From Drosophila miranda (lineage: Eukaryota > Arthropoda > Insecta > Diptera > Drosophilidae): a DNA stretch of 64,000 nucleotides. Shown piece after piece: positions 13,100 to 25,100 of this stretch. The number at the start of each line of letters is the position of its first letter. The first letter of the stretch is position 1. The stretch spans positions 8,060,001-8,124,000 of the forward strand of contig NC_046674.1 in the NCBI RefSeq assembly GCF_003369915.1, in the 5' to 3' direction. The notes under the pieces were generated by a model. It ran no database searches. It was not told where the DNA came from and saw only the letters and a program-made list of their open reading frames with translations. Position numbers and translations under genes: made by a program.

Positions 13100-13990
13100 T
13101 TGGATCTTGTCTGAAAAAAGGTTTTCGCGAAAAAGGTCAAACAAAAAAGGGTTTAGCGAAATAGGTCACACAAAAAAACGAAAGAGGATAATGTTCATAT
13201 TGTTCAATTTTTATATTCCGTTGAATAATTCTGGCTAACTAAAACTCTTAGTTCTGCCCCCATAATTTAAGGCCGTTGATGAATAAATTTTCTTTAAGAT
13301 TGGCTAGTTTTTAGTCCTTGCTTTTATTGCATTTTGGCTAAAACAAGGCATAAACAAAATAGTTCAACAAAAAGAACAGTCACAATGTTGTCACGTCAAT
13401 GTTGCTGGTATTCGAAGACTTGTTGCTTATCAACCGGAGCTAAATTTCGTTAAATAATAAGAAGAAAACTATGAAAGCCTTTGCAATTACACAAATGATT
13501 TGTTTTACTACCAAGAATGATGAAAAAATATAAAAAAAAACTTGACATTCCATGTCAAAACAGAAGCGTGATAAGTAAAATATGATAAGGATAAAGATAT
13601 GAATATTGTACGGTCAAAAGAATTGTCTGCTAGGTCTGCAAGAAGCAACCAAGCCGGAGTCAATCAGCGAAAGGTTGAATTTCACATCCGTAAGCGGTGT
13701 TGTTCTTGATGGCTTCAACTTTTCCGAAAAGTCTGCGGTAGCTCACTTGCTTTTGAATGCGTTGACAGCCTCTGATGACCAGCGTGAGTTCTTCAACGGA
13801 GACACAAAAGCCATCTGGCCCTGCATTGCGGCGGCATCTCGGCAAATTGTACCATTAAAAATTTCACGTCTTTTGTGTAAACGGTAGTTGTTAAGCTCCA
13901 CCTTAACAGTCTTTCGTACATTGTTCGTCCCTTGGCTGACGACCTTGGCGCGCTCCCGAGTTCTTCCACTGGAAAAAGGGATATCCATTT
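13100..13990. other. Intergenic DNA with a possible decayed coding fragment
   Basis: 13100-13600 is AT-rich with runs such as aaaaaaggtcaaaca and shows nothing recognisable. At 13606-13988 both strands have open frames of 61-93 codons. The minus strand (RERAKVVSQGTNNVRKTVKV near 13950) looks most protein-like, but the adjoining good-looking segment (EELTLVIRGCQRIQKQVSYR) is in a different frame with no convincing splice sites. If coding, it is a broken remnant; no family recognised. Confidence 0.3.
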
Positions 13991-13994
13991 TTTT

Positions 13995-15491
13995 TACAAT
14001 TTTCGCAAAAAATTATGATGGTTACATCATTAAATTTGGCAAAAATCGGCCTCATTTTCGTAGTCGAAATTTTGATGCCGCTCGACAGTCTGGATCCTCG
14101 CGATCCTGGGAGAGTGGGTCCCTCACCGCTCTGTCCCTATTTGTCTGAGATATAGCCTTCCGAAGATTCGGATCTGCGTATCATTCAGAGACTGTTTTTT
14201 CTTATATACATATCTGATAAACGGCAGCCGATCGGGGCGTGGCATGTCCTCACGCGACCGGGAGAGTCCTGCCAACCGATTGACACCAGAAAAAGGGACA
14301 TCCACTTTTTCACGATTTTCGCAAAAAATCATGATGGTTACATCATTAAATTTGGCAAAAATCGGCCTCATTTTCGTAGTCGAGATTTTGATGCCGCTCG
14401 ACAGTCTGGATCCTCGCGATCCTGGGAGAGTGGGTCCCTCACCGCTCTGTCCCTATTTGTCTGAGATATTGCCTACCGTAGATTCGGATTTGCGTATCAT
14501 TAAGAGACTGTTTTTTTCTGTACGCTATATCTCTTGCAGCCACTGGCTGACCTGCTGCGGGCCACAGCCATGATTCCACTGCTGTGTCGCTGAGTCAACA
14601 AGATGGCGTCCCTTATGCTGCAGTAGCGATCAGAGATCGACGGCGGAATTGTTATTTTACGCCCAAAGGAAATAATGTCAGCAATCAAAGGCTGGGCTTA
14701 CGCTTCGAGACGCTTAAGTGAATCAGTAAATAAGTGTGGCTATATTTTAAAATATAGGTTTCTTCTAATAGGTCCTCTATGTATCCTACGCTGCGCCACA
14801 CGAGTCGTATCCGTTTTCCAACCGACAGACGGAGTTCTATCCAGGCATAAGCGAGACGTATTCAACACAGACTGAGTCCTACAAGAAGCCATCGTCATTC
14901 CTGGACCTATCCATCGACAACAAGGACTCTAAATATGACAGCCAAGGCAAGAGCTACGCGGGCTACTAGACTCTATATACATATGTATATCCCGCTGTTG
15001 TTAGGTTTAAGGATATACGCGACCATTAATTTGGATTGTAGATACAAATGTTTTCCACTTGTTTATTTATTTATACTAAGCTAAGTTATGATGAATAAAA
15101 CTATTGAAAAATCATTCTTGCTGTTTTCTGTTTCGGGGTAACTATCCCGATTACAAAAAGGTGGATCACGCCCAGATCGGCTCACAATTAACGAAGACAA
15201 CTAAATATTTTTGATTGGGGAAAATGTCCTTGATCCTTAATAAGGACTCCATCAAATCAGGGTAATTTTTTTGGATCCCAGGAAGCCATCGCACGCCCAG
15301 ATCGGCCCACAAATAGCCGAGAAAATTAGACTTGTATGGTTGGGGCTGTAATAATCCTTACCGAAGGATCAAGGAGATTTTTCTGATCACGGCGGGCCAT
15401 GACACCCCGATCGGGCCACTACTAAGGGAGAAAACAAGATATACATGTCTGGAGAAAATGTCCTTTATCCTTGGTCCTTGATATGGACTTT
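13995..15491 (+). repeat. Left arm of a large inverted duplication
   Basis: This arm pairs with 15915-17210 plus 18290-18487 on the opposite strand. Left and right positions add to 31406 throughout the inner 1.3 kb, so the arms align without net indels about an axis at 15703. It contains two 300-bp repeat units in direct orientation (about 13995-14213 and 14214-14520), a small two-exon gene candidate (14675-14969) with an AATAAA at 15094, and a run of degenerate repeats of roughly 100 bp built on cacgcccagatcggccca (15160-15440). Arm identity is very high; the predicted 66-codon frame at 14675 is identical in both arms. Confidence 0.9.
14675..14969 (+). CDS. Small two-exon gene candidate or captured 3' gene fragment, left copy
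   Basis: Not a recognised family. Exon 14675-14725 (starts MSAIKGWAYASRRLSES) and exon 14772-14969 join in phase 0 across a 46-nt intron with GTAAAT donor and TTCTAATAG acceptor. They give an 82-residue product rich in Ser, Tyr and Lys, ending DSQGKSYAGY. The downstream AATAAA at 15094 gives a normal 3' UTR. The frame stays open upstream of the Met to a candidate acceptor (TTATGCTGCAG, about 14615), so this may be the last exons of a longer gene. It sits inside the inverted duplication with an identical mirror copy. Alternative: a pseudogene fragment carried by the repeat. Coding is supported by amino-acid composition and splice phase only. Confidence 0.45.
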
Positions 15492-15914
15492 TTCTTTTTC
15501 TTTTGGTTTTTCTCTTCTTTTCAAAGAATGTATGAAAAAACGTAAAAAGAAAATTAAAAGAGTTTTTAAAAAAACCAGCGACCCACTGCTATTTCTGTTT
15601 GCCTGGTATCCCAGATTGGAAATTCTCCGTTTTCTCCATTTGAGCGGCGAAAGAAAATATGAAAAAACGTAAAAAGAAAATTAAAAGAATTTTTAAAAAA
15701 ACCAGCGACCTTCTGCTGATTTCTGTTCGCCTGGTATCCCAGATCTGAAAATCGAAAAAACTCGGTTTTGAGTGCCCAAAATGGAAAGTTGTTGTTGTTG
15801 TAATAACTAGATGTTGTTGTTGTAATTTGTTGTTCATGGCATAAAACCGCCATTTCTTGTCCGATCGGGACGTGCGATGGCTTCCTGTGTTCGGAACAAC
15901 ATCCTTGATCTAAG
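15492..15914. repeat. Spacer of the inverted duplication with a 127-bp direct repeat
   Basis: Unpaired centre of the palindrome, about 423 bp. It contains two copies of a segment starting tatgaaaaaacgtaaaaag at 15531 and 15658 (period 127 bp), each running through aaaaaccagcgacc to gcctggtatcccaga. A gttgttgttgtaa low-complexity stretch lies at 15787-15830. No gene seen. Confidence 0.85.
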
Positions 15915-17210
15915 GCAGTCCATATCAAGGACCAAGGATAAAGGACATTTTCTCCAGACATGTATATCTTGTTTTCTCCCTTAGTAGTGGCCCGATCGGG
16001 GTGTCATGGCCCGCCGTGATCAGAAAAATCTCCTTGATCCTTCGGTAGGGATTATTACAGCCCCAACCATACAAGTCTAATTTTCTCGGCTATTTGTGGG
16101 CCGATCTGGGCGTGCGATGGCTTCCTGGGATCCAAAAAAATTACCCTGATTTGATGGAGTCCTTATTAAGGATCAAGGACATTTTCCCCAATCAAAAATA
16201 TTTAGTTGTCTTCGTTAATTGTGAGCCGATCTGGGCGTGATCCACCTTTTTGTAATCGGGATAGTTACCCCGAAACAGAAAACAGCAAGAATGATTTTTC
16301 AATAGTTTTATTCATCATAACTTAGCTTAGTATAAATAAATAAACAAGTGGAAAACATTTGTATCTACAATCCAAATTAATGGTCGCGTATATCCTTAAA
16401 CCTAACAACAGCGGGATATACATATGTATATAGAGTCTAGTAGCCCGCGTAGCTCTTGCCTTGGCTGTCATATTTAGAGTCCTTGTTGTCGATGGATAGG
16501 TCCAGGAATGACGATGGCTTCTTGTAGGACTCAGTCTGTGTTGAATACGTCTCGCTTATGCCTGGATAGAACTCCGTCTGTCGGTTGGAAAACGGATACG
16601 ACTCGTGTGGCGCAGCGTAGGATACATAGAGGACCTATTAGAAGAAACCTATATTTTAAAATATAGCCACACTTATTTACTGATTCACTTAAGCGTCTCG
16701 AAGCGTAAGCCCAGCCTTTGATTGCTGACATTATTTCCTTTGGGCGTAAAATAACAATTCCGCCGTCGATCTCTGATCGCTACTGCAGCATAAGGGACGC
16801 CATCTTGTTGACTCAGCGACACAGCAGTGGAATCATGGCTGTGGCCCGCAGCAGGTCAGCCAGTGGCTGCAAGAGATATAGCGTACAGAAAAAAACAGTC
16901 TCTTAATGATACGCAAATCCGAATCTACGGTAGGCAATATCTCAGACAAATAGGGACAGAGCGGTGAGGGACCCACTCTCCCAGGATCGCGAGGATCCAG
17001 ACTGTCGAGCGGCATCAAAATCTCGACTACGAAAATGAGGCCGATTTTTGCCAAATTTAATGATGTAATCATCATGATTTTTTGCGAAAATCGTGAAAAA
17101 CTGGATGTCCCTTTTTCTGGTGCCAATCGGTTGGCAGGACTCTCCCGGTCGCGAGAGGACATGCCACGCCCCGATCGGCTGCCGTTTATCAGAGATATAA
17201 GAAAAAACGA
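15915..17210 (-). repeat. Right arm of the inverted duplication (proximal part)
   Basis: Reverse complement of the left arm, with only scattered substitutions (for example gattgacacc against gattggcacc near 17125). The arm is interrupted at 17211 by an INE-1/SGM-like element. The homology resumes at 18290, where aaacagtctctgaatgatacgc continues exactly where the left arm would predict. Confidence 0.9.
16437..16731 (-). CDS. Small two-exon gene candidate, right (mirror) copy
   Basis: Mirror image of the 14675-14969 candidate. Exons 16731-16681 and 16634-16437 have the same 46-nt intron, stop and 3' AATAAA (plus-strand TTTATT at about 16307). The two copies are tail to tail, pointing toward the spacer. 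No differences were noticed in the coding part, implying very recent duplication or gene conversion. Function unknown; see the left copy. Confidence 0.45.
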
Positions 17211-18289
17211 GGGGGAACGTTGTGAGTTGCTGCGGACACCGCAACTCTACAGTTATACCCGATACTTAGTCAGTATGGCTCTCCTCCGGCAGACGCCGCT
17301 AATATTAAACGACACGACAAAGAGTGCGTGCGAGAGAGACAGAAAATCAGTCTGAGCGTGACGTCGGACGCTGCGTAGCCAGTGCAAATTGATTTGTTCC
17401 TTTTGGGTATAAAAATGATCCGATCTGATCCAGATTCAGCAGTCTGATAGATATGGTTATTATCTATGATTCTGCGTTTTTAGTTTTCTCGAATCTGCAA
17501 TATTGTGGATGCAACAGATTTTCGTTCTTTGTGGGGGCGGAAGGGGGTGGGGCGAAATTCTGAGATATACGTTTTATAGTGAGATCTAACAGAAGTGCGG
17601 ATACCAAATTTGGTTACTCTAGCTTTAATAGTCTCTGAGATTTGTGGATGCCCCAGATTTTCGTCCTTTGCGGGGGCGGAAGGGGGTGTGGCGAAATTTG
17701 GACACGAAACGGTCAAGGTCCGATATCACAGGAGTGTGGATACCAAATTTGGTTGCTCTGGCTTTTATAGGTTCTGAGATCCTTGAACTCATATTTTGCA
17801 ATTGGCAAAGCCGACCATGAAACCTGTGTGTTAGAGAGAGACAGAGCGAGAAAGAATGAAATTTTTTTCTTGATTCTGGCTATAATAATTATACGATCTG
17901 GTTCAGATGTTACACTCTAGAACATATAGTCATCCTCTACGATTCTGCGTTTTTGGCTTTATCGTATCTTTAAAAATGTGGATGCCACAGATTTTTGTCC
18001 TTTGTGGGGGCGGAAGTGGGCGGGGCGAAGTTTTGAAATATTTTTGTAGCAGTGACATATCACAGAAGTCTGGATACAAAACATCGTTGCTCTAGCTCTT
18101 ATAGTCTTTGAGCACTAGGCGCTGAAGGGGACGGACAGACGGACATGGCTCAATCGACTCGGCTATTGATGCTGATCAAGAATATATATACTTTATGGGG
18201 TCGGAAACGATTCCTTCTGGACGTTACACACATCCACTTTTACCACAAATCTAATATACCCCAATACTCATTTTGAGTATCGGGTATAA
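17211..18289. mobile_element. INE-1/DNAREP1-SGM-like non-autonomous element
   Basis: About 1.08 kb with inverted end motifs: ttatacccgatactta near 17253 and gagtatcgggtataa at 18275-18289. Inside are features I recall from INE-1/SGM-type Helitron-derived elements: repeated gggggcggaagggggtgg blocks (17530, 17670, 18005) and a 3' stretch acggacagacggacatggct, then aagaatatatatactttatgg. No transposase frame, so it depends on proteins made elsewhere. It splits the right arm of the palindrome and has no mirror copy, so it inserted after the duplication. Family name is from memory. Confidence 0.75.
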
Positions 18290-19105
18290 AAAACAGTCTC
18301 TGAATGATACGCAGATCCGAATCTTCGGAAGGCTATATCTCAGACAAATAGGGACAGAGCGGTGAGGGACCCACTCTCCCAGGATCGCGAAGATCCAGAC
18401 TGTCGAACGGCATCAAAATCTCGACTACGAAAATGAGGCCGATTTTTGTCAAATTTAATGATGTAACCATCATGATTTTTTGCGAAAAACAGTCTCTTAA
18501 TGATACGCAAATCCGAATCTACGGTAGGCAATATCTAAGACAAATAGGGACAGAGCGGTGAGGGACCCACTCTCCCAGGATCGCGAGGATCCAGATTTTC
18601 GAACGGCATCAAAATCTCGACTACGAAAATGAGGCCGATTTTTGCCAAATTTAATGATGTAACCATCATGATTTTTTGCGAAAATCGTGAAAAAGTGGAT
18701 GTCCCTTTTTCTGGTGTCAATCGGTTGGCAGGACTCTCCCGGTCGCGAGAGGACATGCCACGCCCCGATCGGCTGCCGTTTATAAGATATGTATATAAGA
18801 AAAATCAGACTCTTAATGATACGCAAATCCGAATCTTCGGAAGGCTATATCTCAGACAAATAGGGACAGAGCGGTGAGGGACCCACTCTCCCAGGATCGC
18901 GAGGATCCAGACTGTCGAACGGCATAAAAATCTCGACTACGAAAATGAGGCCGATTTTTGCCAAATTTAATGATGTAACCATCATGATTTTTTGCGAAAA
19001 TCGTGAAAAAGTGGATGTCCCCTTTTCTGGTGTCAATCGGTGGGCAGGACTCTCCCGGTCGCGAGAGGACATGCCACGCCCCGATCGGCTGCCGTTTATC
19101 AGATA
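18290..19105 (-). repeat. Tandem array of 300-bp repeat units
   Basis: Three units in head-to-tail order, minus relative to the copies at 14 kb: a partial one at 18290-18487 (continuation of the right palindrome arm), then about 18488-18790 and 18808-19105. Each runs from acagtctcttaatgatacgc through gggacagagcggtgaggga and the poly-purine gcgaaaatcgtgaaaaa to gccccgatcggctgccg. Open frames of 70-110 codons cross several units on both strands; they follow the repeat and are not taken as genes. Confidence 0.9.
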
Positions 19106-19757
19106 TTCCGGGGAAATATATCATGAAATATGCTTTCAGGAGGAATAACAAATTCGTAATCTCTATTGGAAGCTAGATCATCGGTTTTCAATGAACTTTC
19201 AACAGGGTTCCCCAGTAATTGTAAAAAAATTCGCAGAATTTATTTCCGCCTCTGTCGGCGTTGACTGAAGCAAATGCAGGCAACAACAACCGCGCAACAT
19301 TAAATGTTGATTGCGACCAATGTTTACACGTACTTTCGAAGATGTTTTGAATTCTTTTGAATAAGTTTTGCACTTTATTTTCTGTGTTTTGTGTAATTTT
19401 TCAAAGGGACGTCAACAAGTGCGCACAGCATATACCTCTCGCTCTCACTGCATGATTTTCCCATAAAGCTATCTCTGTTTTTGCAGTTATTCAGTTAGCA
19501 GAGTCTAATGTCACATTAATCCAGACTGTCATACTCAAAACTTCACGTCCAACCGATATAAGTTTAGGCGAAACAATACCAAAAAAATACCTACTTTAAA
19601 ATTTTAATTCAAATTTCTTTGTTGATTCTAGCTTGAAATCGAAAGTGAATTTCAATTTATTAATTAATTTTGAATTGAACACGAAATGCGTATGCATATA
19701 ATTTGATTAATAGTTGTTTGTGTATATGTGGCTGGACTACTAGTGGAAGATGGTTGC
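19106..19757. other. Intergenic DNA and TektinC 3' UTR
   Basis: Single-copy AT-rich sequence between the repeat array and the TektinC stop. The last 100-200 bp are probably TektinC 3' UTR. Nothing else recognised. Confidence 0.5.
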
Positions 19758-21148
19758 CTAGAACGATTGGTATTTAAGTGCCTGGCGTAAGGTCATGCAA
19801 TCCACCTCGTCGATCTTGCAAGTGTTCGCCTTTATATTTATCTCCTCTTCCTGCATGACCTGGACATGCATCAAGTAACGCATTGATGCCTTGTTCTCGT
19901 TCAGCTTCTGATTCAGCTTGCAGACGGAGGCCTTCAGGGCCTGCAACTCGTTGTAGAGCGCATCCTGGACCATGTCGCAAGTCAGCTCTAGTCCCGGGCG
20001 ATGGGCGCGATTGCTGAGTCGCGTCTGACAGAGAGTAATGGCGCGCTGCTTGTCCATCATCTCCTTCTCCAGATCGGTCATGTTGCGCTGCACCTGGTGA
20101 ATGTGGTCCATGGTGTCCTTGTGCTTGTTCTCCAGGCACTGCTTCACGTGCTTCGTCTCAGCAATGCGCCGCTCGAAGGCCTCGTTAGTGCGGTCCGTCT
20201 GGTTCTGCATGTCCTCGCAGACCTGCTTTAGAAGCAGATCAATGTAGGCGCGCAGCTGGCCGGCCGAGACCAGGGCCTTGGCATTGGCCTCCAGGTTCTC
20301 GTAGGTCTGTGCCTGCCATTCGGTCAAGGAGAATTGGCTGGGAAATAAATCAAAGGGAATACAGAAACCCTAGCATCGACCACTGATTAGTGGTAACCTA
20401 CCAGTGCGACTTGGATAAGTCCTGACCCTTGCCGAGGTCATGCTGGAACTCCTTCAGCTTGAGATTCTTCTCATCAATGGCCAGAGATTTGTCCTTGGCG
20501 GCCAGATCCTGGTCCAGCAGATAGATAGCTGCGCGCAGCTTGCGAATCTGCTCCTCGGCCTCTTTTAGAGCGGCATCGGCTAGCCCCTGACAGCCCTTGA
20601 TCACCTTCAGCTCGCGGCGCAGCGAGCGATCCACCTCATCATCGCAAAGATCGACCCCGATGCGGCCCTCGCGAAGAATCAGGCACTGCTTGCAAATGGC
20701 TAGAGACTTCTCCTTAAGGAACTCGATGGCATTCAGCACCCTATTGCGATATGTGTTCAGGGCCTCGTCCTCCAGCATGGCCGTCTTCTTCTGGCGATTC
20801 AGTTCGTCCACCAGGAAGCGGATCTCGCTGGTGCGCTCGCGCATGTGGTGCTCTACTTCGCGCTGCCAGTTCTTGGTGGTGTCCTTCGTCTCGTCAACCA
20901 CGCGACGCGATTCCCTGGGTTGGGAAAGAGTTGTGGAAATGGCATTCCATCCCTAAAGATACTAAAGACACTCACTCGACAATGCGCTCGGCCAGCTTCT
21001 CCTGGTCGCAGGTAATCCTAAACTTGATCTTGTTGTTGTAGTCCCAGTCCTCCTCAGAGTAGCGGGGCGGGCACTTGGCCACGGGACCCAGATGCTTGCC
21101 TGCCAACTGCATGCCAGTGATGCGACGTGCCTTCAGATTGGGCAACAT
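19758..21148 (-). CDS. TektinC: Tektin (TektinC, CG10541 orthologue)
   Basis: Filament protein of axonemal microtubule doublets; in flies it is expected in sperm flagella and chordotonal cilia. Three coding exons, 21148-20976, 20914-20402 and 20337-19758, join in phase to 421 residues, the usual tektin length. The whole protein is predicted coiled coil, with the tektin pattern of helices linked by short loops (for example LAERIVEESRRVVDETK and TEWQAQTYENLEANA). The tektin nonapeptide, RPNVELCRD in the family, appears here as RPGLELTCD in the third exon, a degenerate version. I chose the ATG at 21148 (MLPNLKARRITG); the open frame extends upstream without a better ATG. It sits beside Bre1, as CG10541 and CG10542 do in D. 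melanogaster. Confidence 0.92.
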
Positions 21149-21179
21149 GGTGAACGATGCTCTGTGCAGCAAAGATTGC

Positions 21180-22130
21180 GTAAGAAATATAGTTGATTGT
21201 TCGCTTTATGAAATTTTTTTGGAACTTTTGATTGAGAATAGGTTTTGGGGAACTACGATTACAGTAATAAGGATATGAAAACTATATTCGAATCGATTCG
21301 ACTGCCTTTAACTGGCACACTTTGTTTCTGAGGAAGAAAAAATCTGCACCTGCCTGAATCTGATTCTGAGTCGGACTAGACTCTCGACTCGACTTGCAAT
21401 TGGGTTCCTAGTCTCTCCCACGGGGTTCGTTAAATCGATTCATGCTAAGGAATTTACGGTTGCCTAGCGGTATTTATTGTTATGTTGCCCCTGCCCATGC
21501 CCCAGACCCCAGCTGCTCCTTCTTGTCTCTGGAGAAGAAGTCATGCAGCCATTGCGCTTGTGCCGTGTGTCACCTGGCAGTCACTCCACTGAATTTGGCA
21601 CAGAAGGAAACGCAACCAAGGAGCGAACGAGCCTCCCAGCCGGGGGCCTAGTCCTGTTCCTTGTGGTCTCGTCTTACAGCATGTTTATAAATAGGTTTAT
21701 ACCTGTGACGCCGCCATCGGAGTAGGTACGGACCCCCAAACCCATAGAGAGCCTTGGGGCCTTCTCCTACTGCTCCTATTGATCGATTTATGCTAACATA
21801 CTTTCGCTTTTGCCGATTTTCGCTTTGGTTTTTGACAGTTTCTTGATACTTTGCACATGATTGCAAAGTTTTTGGCATTAATTATGCTAATCAATGGACA
21901 TTGCGTGACTTGCGACGATGGTCGTGGCTAAAAATAAAGCCCTGTCAATGATATTTTATTTGATTTACCATTTCAACTAGCCAAGCAGCTTTGGAGCCTA
22001 AGAATGGGTGATTTAACAAGCATAATGGAATTTAAAGTTTTGAGTTGTTCCTCACAGTTGTCCTTAAACTAGGCCACCTTGACAGTTTTTTGACCACTAT
22101 CAATCCCCCCAAAAAGCAAGCAGTCTATCT
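21180..22130. other. Intergenic region between TektinC and the S6k 3' end
   Basis: TektinC promoter region and spacer. No DRE or TATA was recognised with confidence. The short open frames at 21442-21878 have no coding character. Confidence 0.45.
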
Positions 22131-25100
22131 TGTTTGTTTTTTTTTTTTTTTGTAAAATTAAGTTTTAATATATTACGATACACATTTGCATATACATATA
22201 CATCATATACATATATCCGTACTATATACGCATTGCTCTTACAGCTGAATGTACAATTTAATTAACTAGGATCGGATCTCTTGATCGTATGTTCTTCATT
22301 ACACTTTTATTTTTATGTTATGTTTCACTTTTTGGATTTCCTTGTTTCGGGTTTCGTTTGGCTTTAACGATCTATGGCTTGTGGAGGCGTTTCCAGAACT
22401 CTTTCTTTCGTCTGCTCTGCTATTAATATTTTGGTAATGTATGCAATTAGACATCTACATCCACATCCACTACAAACTGTCGTGTCTGTTTTCGTTATGG
22501 TTTATTAACAGTGAACTTTGAAATTCTATTCTCCTCTTTGGAGTACTCTTCTTGCTAGTCAACCACTAAGTACATTGCTTGCAGTTGGTTAATTACACGG
22601 TTCATTTCATCTGGACTGTACAGATCTGCTTAGTTATTGTATGCTATGCTGATGCTACTATTGAACCCCGGCAGCGCCAGAATAGTGAATAGGTCTCCCA
22701 AGGGCGATCGACAATTGTTTTACTTGGCTATCTACGAATACGAACTGTGGTTGCTCTCTCTCTCTCTCTCTGTGTCTCTTTCTCTATGCCTATCTCGCTC
22801 TTTATCGTTTTCTGTTTCTTTATCTGTTGCTCTTAGGTTTCGCCCTTGGTTCGGGTCTTGTTTAAATTCTTTTATTTGCAATTTGTTGTTATTTGTATTT
22901 GTTATTTATTGTAATTGGTAATTTGTTGCTAGTTTGTGGTTGCTTGTGGCTTCCTCTCGAGTGTAGGCAGTGTTTCGTCATTCTTGATTATTTTTTCGAT
23001 AGTTAATTCTTCCTGGTTTGCTCTTTTATATTACACATTTAATTTCTTAGCTTTAGCACATTGTTTTTTCAGAGAAAGCTACTTATCCCCTTCTACGGGT
23101 GTGCCCTCCCTTCTTCTTATACAACATACCTATGTATATAGAAAAAAAAAGATTGTTTAATGAAATACAAAATATGTAGTACATTTAGCAGTAAACAAAA
23201 CCAAAACACACAAGTAAATAAGTTGTACAATGAATAAAATATATGTATTTATATATACTCGTACTTGACTTGCATTATTAATGTATCTTCATACAAATAT
23301 CTCTGCTTTCCTCTCTCTATCTCTCTCTCTCCATCTCTCTCCTTTCTGATTCCTTATTATTATCTTTTAATAGTTTTCATTTTCTGTACTTTAGTTGGTA
23401 GTTTTCATCAATTTTTAAGTTCTTTATTCGCTTCGCTTCGCTTCACTTCGCACTTCGCACTTTGCACCCCGCACTCTGCACTCCCTGCTCCCTTTTTATC
23501 AGCTGCTTGTAACAAAAATAATTGCTTCTGAGGTATTTACTTTTAGTTTATATAAATATTCTTTCATAACCATTATAAGTAATGTTTTAGGTTTTAGTTG
23601 CTTTCGTTTTCAATAGTTTTTCGTTTCCTTTTTTTTTCTTTTGGGTTTATTTCTGTTTTTTTTTTGTTTTGTTTTCGTTTTGTTTAATTTTATTTTATTT
23701 TGTAGTTGTCTTGTCTTTTTAAACAATTCAAAGCACCTTTTGATTATATTTGACATCGTAATTTTCGTTATCTTTTTCTTTATAGTATATATTTCATTTT
23801 TACTCTCTTCATTTTCATGCAAAGAAAAGAAAACATAAACGATGTTTCAGATGGAAAATAAAGAGGGAAACACAACTGAAAAAAGAATATAATCAAAGTA
23901 CATAATTCGTATAATCTATTGTTCTTAGATCTCCTCTCTGGATCTACATTTATTGTGGTGGCAGCGTTTAGCTTCTCAGTACGCGTTATTCATTTCAGTT
24001 TAGGCTTTTGTTTCATTTTAGTTTAGTTTATATTGAATGTTGAACATATTCAGATATGGAACCAATTCAATTCCTGGCGGGATGCAACAAAAGAGTAGAG
24101 CTCCAAATATAAATATAAATTGGCTATATTATTCCCAAAGTCGGGGGACACTTTTCATGGTGCTGTGGAAACCGTTTCATACATACATTAATGGTTTCTA
24201 TGGTTTATTCTTTAATATTCTAGTTTACTTTATAATTTACATTTCATTTTCATTTGAATTTGTGTTGCCTGCTACGTTGCAGTTGAAGTTACGGTTGCTG
24301 TGGCTGTCCCAAAAACTAACGTCCCTACATGCCTATGCCTACCGAATATATATTGTATGTTCGTAACTGACAAAAACAAGGACTGCTCCTGGACAACAAT
24401 CAATCATGAGTAGGGATTGGAGGCTTTCGTAATTACATCTGTTGCTTATCGGGGAAACTAAATGATATATTAGGATAGGCCCGGCCCTGGGTTGCAACTG
24501 GGTTTGGGAGTTTGTGGTTGAGGTTTACGTTGAGGGAACGTCGCCCAAACACGACACGTTTTTATGTAATATATTTTACATTAAGAGCTACATCTCGAAT
24601 ACAGAACTTCCTTAGCTTAACGGTGTCTGTTGTCTGTTGTAGCGGGTTAAGGTTAAATATGGGAAAATAAAATGAAAGTGTTGCGTGTACATTTGAACTA
24701 AATTGTATAGACCATTTTTTCCTATGTAAAATATAAGTTAAGAGTGTAGTATGATATTTATACATAAACACGGATAAGTTTCGGCTGCTTGCGAACGCTC
24801 TCTATCTCTCTAGGTGTGCATATAGAATAGCTATAGCATGTGTTTGCGTGTAGCTCGCCGACTTTAGTAGTAGTACCTAAATGTAGTTATTACCAAAAAA
24901 GAACGCTCTCCTTGCCTCATTGTCCTTCCTTATCATCATCCTAATCACAGCGCGATCCTTGCGCGCTCTCTTTAACAAAAACAACACCCCACGCACACCC
25001 ATACTGTGTGCTCTTGCTCGTACTGCTCCTTCTGCTCGTCCTCCTGCTTACTCCGAATCCGCATCCGAATCCGAATCCAAATCCACTTTCCATATACGTC

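Noticed and set aside
14244..14573. 109-codon frames across the 300-bp repeats (also 16833-17162 and 18497-18826)
   Set aside because: The same peptide recurs in every repeat unit on alternate strands and is explained by the repeat sequence, with no domain.
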